This document shows positions 57,263 to 64,000 of a DNA stretch of 64,000 bases, piece after piece. The notes under the pieces are model-generated. The model was not told where the DNA came from. It ran no database searches and saw nothing but the letters and a program-made list of their open reading frames with translations. Source of the stretch: Paracoccus aerodenitrificans (GTDB lineage Bacteria > Pseudomonadota > Alphaproteobacteria > Rhodobacterales > Rhodobacteraceae); contig NZ_CP115784.1 of the NCBI RefSeq assembly GCF_027913215.1, positions 2,985,501 to 3,049,500 of the forward strand. The letters are read 5' to 3'. The first letter of the stretch is position 1; each line of letters begins with the position of its first letter. The position numbers were made by a program, and so were the translations under genes.

Positions 57263-58633
57263 ATGATCAAACTGTTGCGTGTCCTTGCCGCATTGGCGCT
57301 TCTGGGCCTCGTTCTTCTGCTTGCCTTTATTCTGCTGCCGGTCCGGACCACGGGCCCGGTCACCGAACTGCCCGATGACTGGCAACCCGAGGAAGGTGCG
57401 GGAGAATATGCCATGTATGCCTCGGACTGTCTGGCCTGTCACACCGCAGAGGGTGGACAGGACTTCGCCGGAGGTTTGCCGGTCGAAAGCCCGATGGGCA
57501 CGATCTGGTCGACAAATATCACGCCGGATCAGGAAACCGGAATCGGGAACTATACGCTCGATCAGTTCCGGGCGGCCCTGTATGACGGTATCCGCGCCGA
57601 TGGGGCGCATCTCTATCCGGCGATGCCATACGAAAATTATCGCAGGCTGACCGAAGAGGATGTTCGCGGATTATACGACTATTTCATGAACGAGGTAGAG
57701 CCGGTCCGTAATGAGGTCGCCGAAACCAGTCTTGATTTCCCATTCAATATGCGCTTCGGCATCCGCGCCTGGAACTGGCTGGCGTTGACGGATAAGGCCG
57801 GTTTCGAACCTGCCGGCAAGTCCGCAATCGAAGATCGCGGGCAATATCTTGTCGAAGGACCGGGCCATTGCGCCGCCTGTCACAGCCAGCGGACAGCTTT
57901 CATGGCACAGGACGGCGCGGTTCTCGCCGAAGACGGTTTCCTGACCGGCGGCGTAGTCGGTGGCTGGAACGCGCCCGCTTTGCGCGGTCCGGGATCCGTG
58001 TCGCAGGAATGGAGCGTCGTGCAGATGGCGCGTTATCTCGCGACCGGGCGGAATGCGCATTCCACCGCGAATGGCGAAATGGGGCTTGTCGTCCGCGATT
58101 CGCTTCAGCATCTCACTGACGACGACAATATCGCCATCGCCGCCTTCCTGAAGGGCATGGATGGGGATGAGGTCGAAATCCCGGACGCGCTGATGCAGGA
58201 CGGTGCGCAATCCATCGCCGTGCCGGATGCGGACGAGGCCGGAGCGGAAACCGCCGAAATGTTGGCCTCTGCCTCGCCGGATATGCCGCTTGGTGCGCGG
58301 CTCTATCTGGATAATTGCGCGGGTTGCCATTTCGTCACCGGACGCGGAGCACCAGAGATCTTCCCGGCTCTTGCCGGAAACGATCTTGTTACAGGGTCCG
58401 AAACCTCCCCACTGATCTCGATCATCCTGAATGGCGCTTCGGTGCCATCCACGGATCTGAGACCAATGAATCTGGTGATGCAGGGCTATGCCGACCGGCT
58501 GTCGGATGAAGAGGTAGCGGAACTGGCCAGCTTCATCCGCTCGGCCTGGGGCAATGACGCCCCCCCGATCAGCGCCGAGGCGGTCGCAGAGCTGCGCGAC
58601 CAGCCACAGAACCACGGTGAAAGCGGCGACTGA
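57263..58633 (+). CDS. Triheme cytochrome c subunit of the FAD dehydrogenase
   Basis: 456 residues. An N-terminal hydrophobic segment (LAALALLGLVLLLAFILL) targets or anchors it, and there are three haem-binding motifs: CLACH near residue 56, CAACH near 203 and CAGCH near 352. It passes electrons from the FAD/Fe-S subunit to ubiquinone in the membrane. It completes a three-gene operon: small, large, cytochrome. IS debris begins about 100 bp downstream. Confidence 0.92.
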   Translation: MIKLLRVLAALALLGLVLLLAFILLPVRTTGPVTELPDDWQPEEGAGEYAMYASDCLACHTAEGGQDFAGGLPVESPMGTIWSTNITPDQETGIGNYTLDQFRAALYDGIRADGAHLYPAMPYENYRRLTEEDVRGLYDYFMNEVEPVRNEVAETSLDFPFNMRFGIRAWNWLALTDKAGFEPAGKSAIEDRGQYLVEGPGHCAACHSQRTAFMAQDGAVLAEDGFLTGGVVGGWNAPALRGPGSVSQEWSVVQMARYLATGRNAHSTANGEMGLVVRDSLQHLTDDDNIAIAAFLKGMDGDEVEIPDALMQDGAQSIAVPDADEAGAETAEMLASASPDMPLGARLYLDNCAGCHFVTGRGAPEIFPALAGNDLVTGSETSPLISIILNGASVPSTDLRPMNLVMQGYADRLSDEEVAELASFIRSAWGNDAPPISAEAVAELRDQPQNHGESGD

Positions 58634-58734
58634 TCGCAGCACAGGAAACTGGGAGGGTACATATCAACAGCGAAAGCTGGCAACAGAACTGTTGCGTGGT
58701 CTTACCTCCCAGTTGGGATGCACACTCTACCTAG

Positions 58735-59573
58735 GCTCCAGACCCATTGATTTCGGGCTGTTTGCGTGATTCAGGCTCTGCAAGGAGACCTGATTTATGA
58801 GCAACCTTTTCTGGCTGACTGACGCGCAGATGGAGCGTCTGAAACCCTATTTCCCGAAATCCCACGGCAAGCCACGCGTTGACGACCGGCGTGTGCTGAG
58901 CGGCATAATATTCATCAATCGTAATGGCTTGCGATGGTGCGACGCGCCGACGGACTACGGCCCCGCCAAGACGCTCTACAACCGCTGGAAGCGCTGGAGC
59001 GAGAACGGGACCTTCGCCCGGATCATGGTGGGCCTCGCCGCCGAGAGTGCCGAACACAATACGATCATGATCGACGCGACCTATCTGAAAGCGCACCGCA
59101 CGGCCTCGAGCCTGCGGGTCAAAAAAGGGGGCGCGGGCGCCAGATCGGGCGAACGAAAGGCGGCATGAACACGAAACTGCACGCCGTCACCGACGCGAAG
59201 GGCCGGCCGATAGGGTTCTTCATGTCCGCCGGACAAGTCAGTGATTACACCGGGGCAGCGGCACTTCTGAACAGCCTGCCGGAGGCGGATTGGCTGCTGG
59301 CCGATCGGGGCTATGATGCCGACTGGTTCAGAGATGCCTTGAAAAACAAGGGGATAAAGGTTTGCATCCCGGGTCGGAAGTCGCGCAAGAAACCCGTCAA
59401 ATACGACAAGCGGCGCTACAAACGCCGCAACCGCATCGAAATCATGTTCGGCCGACTCAAGGATTGGAGGCGCGTCGCCACCCGATACGACCGTTGCCCC
59501 GAGACCTTCTTCTCTGCAATCCTGCTCGCCGCGACCGTCATCTTCTGGTTATGATCAAGAACGAGTCCTGAGC
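58735..59573 (+). mobile_element. IS5-family insertion sequence with CTAG target duplication
   Basis: About 839 bp flanked by CTAG at 58731-58734 and 59574-59577. Imperfect inverted ends (GCTCCAGACCCATTGAT left, complement of right GCTCAGGACTCGTTCTTGAT). It lies between the dehydrogenase operon and the TonB receptor without breaking a recognisable gene. The same CTAG target is used by the element at 45135. Confidence 0.8.
58797..59554 (+). CDS. IS5-family transposase, two frames joined by -1 frameshift
   Basis: orfA begins SNLFWLTDAQMERLKPYFPK and holds the first catalytic Asp (MIDATYLKAHR). A slippery AAAAAAG lies at 59121-59127; slipping -1 joins it to RGRGRQIGRTKGGMNTKLH and the rest (LLADRGYDADWFRD; RNRIEIMFGRLKDWRRVATR), which supplies the second Asp and the Glu. 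The split therefore looks programmed. A ribosome site AAGGAG precedes the start. Confidence 0.85.
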
Positions 59574-59587
59574 CTAGCCCGCATTGC

Positions 59588-59627
59588 CAGGGCGCTCTTG
59601 CGTGACCAATAAGCAACGAGCGCCCGG
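59588..59627. repeat. Inverted repeat upstream of the TonB receptor
   Basis: GGGCGCTC-TTGC and GCAA-C-GAGCGCCC (59590-59601 and 59613-59625) can fold into a 12-bp stem with one bulge and an 11-base loop. It lies just outside the IS border, about 90 bp before the receptor gene. It has no T run, so terminator function is doubtful; the role is unknown. Confidence 0.4.
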
Positions 59628-59712
59628 CACAGCTTCCGCGGCACTTGTAAAGTCAGCGTATTTAACCAACTAAATCTATCGACAATATGGCGCTCTTTCA
59701 CTGGTGATTCTC

Positions 59713-61845
59713 ATGTCCTGCTCCCGATCTTCCTTGCTGCGTACTTCCCTCACGCTGAGCACCTGCATGCTCGCAGCCCTTCAGGCGAGCGCACAGGAAA
59801 CCACGCCGATGGTGCTGGATACCGTAACGCTATACGCCATCTATGAAACCGAAGGGACAGGCAGCTACGCTTCGGAAGATATCAGCATCGGAGACAAGGA
59901 TACCCGGACGCAGCGCGAAGTGCCGCAATCGACCACTGTGGTCACGCATCAGCGGCTGGAGGACGGCAATTACACCTCGCTCGACAGCGCCCTGCGTGAA
60001 ACCCCCGGCCTGTTCGTGCTGGCCAATGACGACGGAAGATCATCGCTGTATTCGCGTGGTTTCGAGTTCGATTCGCTTTATCTCAATGGCCTGCCAAGCC
60101 CGCTGGACAGTATCTATGGCGGTCAGGCCGATATGGCGACTGTCGACCATATCGAGGTGCTGCGTGGCCCGTCCGGTCTGTTCGTCGGTTCCGGTGAGCC
60201 CGCCGGGGCGATCAATATGCGCCTGAAGCAGGCACAGGATGTTCCCGCTTACAGTATTACCGGTCGTATCGGCTCATGGAATCATCGCCGGATCGAGGCC
60301 GATGCAACCGGCGCCCTGAACGAAAGCGGTACCATTCGCGGGCGCATTGTCGGGGCCTATGGAGACGAAGATAACTGGGTCGATGATGTCGACAACAAGA
60401 CCAAGGTACTCTACGGCACATTGGCAGCGGATCTGACGCCGGACAGCACGGCGACGTTTTCGATTAACCACAGATTGCGCGAGATCACCCCGTTCAATGG
60501 CTTGCCAACCTATGAGGACGGTTCACTGCTGGATGTGGATCGTGACATCTATACAGGCGCCGATTGGAATTATTTTGACAATGATGTCACCGATTATATT
60601 GCCGAGTATGAATACCGGATGGCGGATGGCGGACATGTGAAAGTCTCCGCGCTGTATTCCAGCACCGAGGCCGATTTCCTATATGGCTATGCAGCAGCCG
60701 CTGCGGCGGCGAATGGTGACGTCCGTGGAATGCGTTGGCTCAACCGCGATTACGATCAGGATGCACTTTCGCTGGACGCCTATATCAGCAAGCCGTTCCA
60801 GCTTTTCGGGTCGGAAAGCAATCTGATCGTAGGCATGGATCATCGCCGCATAGACAGTACCATGTATAACGGTGTCGGTGTGATCCCGGGTACGTTCAAT
60901 ATCTATGACTGGAACACGTCTGTCGCCCGGCCGGATGCCGGTTTTTCATCCAAAGAAGAACGCGAAATCAACCAGACGGGTCTTTATGCGCAGTGGCGTG
61001 TGAAACCAACGCCGACAACCACCGCGATCGCCGGCGGCCGGCTGAGCTGGTATGATGCAGACATCACTGGAACCACATTGGCAACCGGTGCGACGACGAC
61101 CACCGAGATTGACGAGGACTCCGAGTTCACGCCTTATCTGGGCCTTATCAAGGATATCAACGACACGATCTCTGTTTACGCTTCTTATACAGAGATCTTT
61201 CAGCCTCAGGCAGACACGGACGCTTCCGGTGACCTGATCGAGCCGCGCACCGGGCGCCAATACGAATTGGGCGTTAAATCCGAACTTCGCCCGGGCCTCT
61301 TCGCGTCTGCGGCCTATTTCGATCTCAAGGACAAGAACCGTGCCATCGGAGATGCCGATAATCCGGGATACTCGCTGGCTCAGGGCGAAGCCCGCGTGCG
61401 TGGCCTTGAGGCAGAGATCAGCGGTTCGCCTCTGCCCGGATGGGAGCTGACTGCGGGCTATACCTATACTGACACTGATTTCATCGACACGACATTTGCC
61501 AACGGATCAGAATTTTATACGCCTGCTCATATGCTGCAGCTCTGGACAAAATATCGCTTCCAGCGTGCGGGCATGGAAAAATGGCAGATCGGCGGCGGCA
61601 TCACCGCCTTCAGCAACTTCAAGAACGTTGTGCGCCGAGGGGGTACCGCAACCGATGTGGAAGCGCCCGGCTATGCTGTGCTGGATCTGATGGCAAGCTA
61701 TGACGTTACCGATCAGGTTCAGGCTTCGCTGACGGTCAATAATGCGCTCGACAAGGAGTATTACGAACGTGTAGGGAGCAGCTCTGTGTTCAATTACTAT
61801 GGTGAACCACGCAGTGTGAACTTCAAGCTTCAGGCTAAATTCTGA
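59713..61845 (+). CDS. TonB-dependent siderophore receptor
   Basis: 710 residues. Signal peptide (LLRTSLTLSTCMLAALQASAQ), plug domain with TQREVPQSTTVVTHQRL, LRETPGLFVLANDDGRSSLY and the VLRGPSGLFVGSGEPAGAIN motif, then a 22-strand barrel ending in Phe (FKLQAKF). The pattern is that of FhuE/FpvA-like ferric-siderophore receptors, without an N-terminal signalling extension. A GTG nine bases upstream is an alternative start. No Fur box was recognised and no siderophore genes accompany it. Confidence 0.92.
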   Translation: MSCSRSSLLRTSLTLSTCMLAALQASAQETTPMVLDTVTLYAIYETEGTGSYASEDISIGDKDTRTQREVPQSTTVVTHQRLEDGNYTSLDSALRETPGLFVLANDDGRSSLYSRGFEFDSLYLNGLPSPLDSIYGGQADMATVDHIEVLRGPSGLFVGSGEPAGAINMRLKQAQDVPAYSITGRIGSWNHRRIEADATGALNESGTIRGRIVGAYGDEDNWVDDVDNKTKVLYGTLAADLTPDSTATFSINHRLREITPFNGLPTYEDGSLLDVDRDIYTGADWNYFDNDVTDYIAEYEYRMADGGHVKVSALYSSTEADFLYGYAAAAAAANGDVRGMRWLNRDYDQDALSLDAYISKPFQLFGSESNLIVGMDHRRIDSTMYNGVGVIPGTFNIYDWNTSVARPDAGFSSKEEREINQTGLYAQWRVKPTPTTTAIAGGRLSWYDADITGTTLATGATTTTEIDEDSEFTPYLGLIKDINDTISVYASYTEIFQPQADTDASGDLIEPRTGRQYELGVKSELRPGLFASAAYFDLKDKNRAIGDADNPGYSLAQGEARVRGLEAEISGSPLPGWELTAGYTYTDTDFIDTTFANGSEFYTPAHMLQLWTKYRFQRAGMEKWQIGGGITAFSNFKNVVRRGGTATDVEAPGYAVLDLMASYDVTDQVQASLTVNNALDKEYYERVGSSSVFNYYGEPRSVNFKLQAKF

Positions 61846-62073
61846 TCAGAAGCAGACGGGAAGGCTCTGACGCCAACGGCTTTTCCGTGCGACGGTGGGC
61901 GTTTTACTGGCACATAGTGGAACGCGACCGTCAAGCGCTTCTGCCCTGATGGCGATGCAGGTCAGATTGTGGTAAATATCTTCGCAGGGAACCAGCGACA
62001 TTATAAATTCTCGAACCGACGAACCACCGGCCTTTGGAATATTAACAAAGACGAGATTTTTTGACGAGCTCAT
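61846..62073 (-). pseudogene. Truncated sulfotransferase-like gene fragment
   Basis: 75 codons from ATG 62073. SKNLVFVNIPKAGGSSVREF near the N-terminus matches the PAPS-binding loop of sulfotransferases (IPK-x-G-x-[ST]-S). The rest of the domain is missing: after about 45 residues the similarity stops and the frame ends against the TonB receptor gene. Probably a remnant rather than a working enzyme. Confidence 0.6.
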
Positions 62074-62200
62074 GACGCAGTCCGGTCTCTGACGCTCAGG
62101 ACGTCCTTTGGATTGGAGTAAATTGTTGAGTTGATACAGATAGCGCAAGTCACGCGCTTTCCTGCCCAAAGTCAGCTGGTTTCGCCTGTCTCCCGCGCTC

Positions 62201-63256
62201 TAGAGCGTCCGGCTTTTAACCTGAGACATATCCGGCAGCGTTGAAGTAGTTCCAGCACTCCTCTGGTTTGAAGAGATCACAGATTTCCGTGAGAGCGTGG
62301 AACATGTCGGTGAAGGACCGCGCACCGATTCTGCGCAGGTGTGCCTTGAGTTTGGAGAATGCCATCTCGATCGGGTCAGGTCGGGACTATAGGGCGGCAG
62401 AAACAGGAACCAGCATCCGGCTTTGCGCATGGCTTTGGCGGCTGCGGCGTTCTTATGTGTTGCAAGGTTGTCGAGGATGACAACGGTGCCCGGCTCCAGT
62501 TCCGGCACGAGCACCTGCTCAACGTAGGCTCGAAAGGCTTCGCCATCCATCGCCCCCTTGATGACCCACGGTGCAATCAGCGCGTCGGCGCTGAGGCCTG
62601 CGATGAAGGTCTGCGTCCCCCATGATCCGAAGGGCGCATCCATCACCAGCCGCTCGCCCCGCTGCGACCATCCACGCTGACGGGTCATATTGGTTTTGAC
62701 AGAGGTTTCATCAATGAAGACAACGCGCTCTGGCTGGGCCGCCACGGCTGGCAGGCGGTGCTTGACCCAATAGTCGCGCTGCTTTTTTACCCTTGCGCGG
62801 CGTCGCTCGGTGGCCACCAGCGTCTTTTTTTGTAAGTAAACCCGAGCTTGCGCAGGAACCGGCCAATCGCGTCAGGATGCGCCTGAACGCCGGTCGCATC
62901 CGCCAGCGCACCGGCCAGTTCGGGCATGGTCACATCACCGTCCTGATCGATCAGTTCAACCAGAAAGGCGCGATGAGGATCAAGCTTACCCTTGCCGCGA
63001 GAGCGGCCCTGTGGCGCGGCTCTGGCCTGTCCCGTGCGTCGGATCGCAAGGCCCCACCGCGCCCCGGTGGCAGGCGAGAGCTTCAGGCGCAACGCCGCCG
63101 TGCGCCCGCTCAACCCTTCTTCAACCAACTTCTGAAACCGCGCCCGAAGCGCATCTGGCAAAGGTGCTGACATGATCCATCATCCCAATCAGGATGAATC
63201 ACAAATCAGATCTTATGGGAACCCCTTGAGATTCAGGCTTTCAGCCGGACGCTTTA
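62201..63256 (-). mobile_element. IS630-family insertion sequence (about 1056 bp)
   Basis: Ends share TA-[AG]AGCGTCCGGCT with TA at each border (62201-62202 and 63255-63256), the TA target duplication expected for IS630. The interrupted gene reads through when the element is removed. The transposase inside is frameshifted, so this copy cannot move by itself. Confidence 0.82.
62216..63173 (-). pseudogene. IS630-family transposase, broken
   Basis: The N-terminal part (63173 leftward; SAPLPDALRARFQKLVEEGL) ends at an A tract where slipping -1 joins LGFTYKK to KTLVATERRRARVKKQRDYW, probably programmed. The DDE domain continues (VVFIDETSVKTNM; VVILDNLATHKN; FLFLPPYSPDL), but a one-base deletion near 62377 then throws off the frame. 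In another frame the lost end is readable: PIEMAFSKLKAHLRRIGARS through YFNAAGYVSG. The deletion removes the catalytic Glu, so it is inactive. Confidence 0.8.
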
Positions 63257-63415
63257 AGGGCTGCGACTTTTTTGGCAAGCAAAATTTCACTTCTTTTGGC
63301 GAACTCCACATACTCTGTATTCTCGAAGCCCCAAATAGTTGAGGTGGCATCAGGATGGTGATCTACCAAGAACGGCATGGCATCGAAAACCCTGGAGCGA
63401 TCCTAGTCTATACGG

Positions 63416-64000
63416 CACCTTGTTGCATGGGTCGCTGATTTCGGCGAGAAAGTGCGCTCTGTTGTTTTGATGGTAGCGTGCGATGCCGCATAAATTCAAC
63501 GCTGATCGCCGCGACAAGTTTCCCAAGACGAGATACGCGGTGACCAATTGGTCGGATTACAACGAGGCTTTACGCCGTCGCGGGGACGTGACGATCTGGA
63601 TCGAGGATGGGACTGCCGGGAAGTGGTCAGCGCCGAAACGAAAGGGTCGCGGGGGCCGGCCGAAATATTCGGACTTCGCGATCGAGACCTGCCTGACGCT
63701 GGGGCTGATCTTTCACCAGCCGTTGCGCCAAACCCAGGGGTTCGTCCGGTCGCTACTTGGACTGATGGGCGTGGAGTTGCCGGTTCCAGACTTCTCGACC
63801 TTGTCGCGGCGCACGATTGGCCTTTCGGTCGTGGACGACAGGCCGAAATCATCAGGCCCAGTCACGCTGATCGTGGATAGCACGGGCCTGAAGATCCACC
63901 GTGGTTCAGGCTGGCAGGAGGTCAAACATGGCACGGGAAAGACCCGCAAATCCTGGCGCAAACTGCACATCGGATACGATCCTGATAGCGGCGAGATCAT
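63416..64000 (+). mobile_element. IS5-family insertion sequence, copy 3 (partial, inverted)
   Basis: Begins with CACCTTGTTGCATGGGTC at 63416 and continues off the window. It matches the right end of copies 1 and 2 in inverted orientation. Recombination with those copies would invert, rather than delete, the intervening DNA. Confidence 0.9.
63483..64000 (+). CDS. IS5-family transposase (IS copy 3, partial)
   Basis: The first 172 codons are in the window and match the transposase of copies 1 and 2 from MPHKFNADRRDKFPKTRYAV to the region after the first catalytic Asp (LIVDSTGLKIHRG). The 3' part lies outside, so intactness cannot be judged. Confidence 0.92.
   Translation, partial: MPHKFNADRRDKFPKTRYAVTNWSDYNEALRRRGDVTIWIEDGTAGKWSAPKRKGRGGRPKYSDFAIETCLTLGLIFHQPLRQTQGFVRSLLGLMGVELPVPDFSTLSRRTIGLSVVDDRPKSSGPVTLIVDSTGLKIHRGSGWQEVKHGTGKTRKSWRKLHIGYDPDSGEI

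Larger units (their letters stand above)
62172..63415 (-). pseudogene. 3' end of an unknown gene, interrupted by an IS630-family element
   Basis: Reading leftward, 63415-63257 encodes an open stretch (DAMPFLVDHHPDATSTIWGF... to ...LLAKKVAAL). Removing the IS630 element and one TA joins it in frame to 62200-62172, giving ...VAALRARETGETS and a TGA. The 5' part is lost at IS copy 3. I do not recognise the protein. The sulfotransferase-like fragment begins 98 bp downstream on the same strand, so both may come from one operon. Confidence 0.6.

Overview
The window looks like a chromosome segment of a high-GC alphaproteobacterium of the Rhodobacterales, probably close to Paracoccus. This is inferred from gene content and order: a PhyR/NepR/EcfG general stress locus, a TsaE-phosphotransferase fusion beside a MurU-like gene, alphaproteobacterial AddAB, and an origin-type cluster hemJ-rho-mnmE-mnmG-rsmG-parA-parB facing aroE-coaE-dnaQ. 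No rRNA, tRNA or CRISPR array was seen.

Layout. 1-19.2 kb: hslVU, a KpsC/KpsS-like gene, then a long leftward unit (nepR-ecfG-histidine kinase, aldo/keto reductase, tsaE-amgK, murU, addB, addA, trxA), with phyR and an RlmL-type methyltransferase divergent, followed by yihY, dnaQ, coaE and aroE. 19.25-19.61 kb: a non-coding, AT-rich gap with DnaA-box-like sites where gene polarity flips; this is the likely chromosomal oriC. 19.6-26.8 kb: rightward hemJ, rho, mnmE, mnmG, rsmG, parA, parB, with two perfect parS sites at the starts of mnmG and rsmG. 26.8-43.9 kb: a DUF454 gene, hemW, rdgB and rph (leftward), hrcA-grpE and a ClpP-like protease (rightward), ahcY-metK (leftward), glk, and tamA-tamB, where TamB carries about ten ~100-residue repeats.

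43.9-64 kb is an accessory zone full of insertion sequences. Two identical directly repeated 1080-bp IS5-family copies bound 3.7 kb of cargo: a gene broken by an IS427-type element, higB-higA followed by an FRG-domain gene, relBE, and a truncated mobilisation-like gene with dyad structure upstream. Beyond it lie a marR-emrB-emrA efflux operon with twin operators, a decayed ParA/VirC1-like ATPase, an FMN reductase, a three-gene periplasmic FAD dehydrogenase with a triheme cytochrome c, another IS5-family element, a TonB-dependent receptor, gene fragments split by a defective IS630-family element, and a third, inverted copy of the 1080-bp IS running off the window.

Functionally, the left 44 kb is core: origin and segregation, recombination repair, tRNA modification, general and heat stress, the SAM cycle and outer-membrane assembly. 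The right 20 kb appears acquired: toxin-antitoxin modules, plasmid debris, efflux, periplasmic sugar or polyol oxidation and iron uptake. All functions are assigned by reading the sequence and from knowledge of the families; no search was run.
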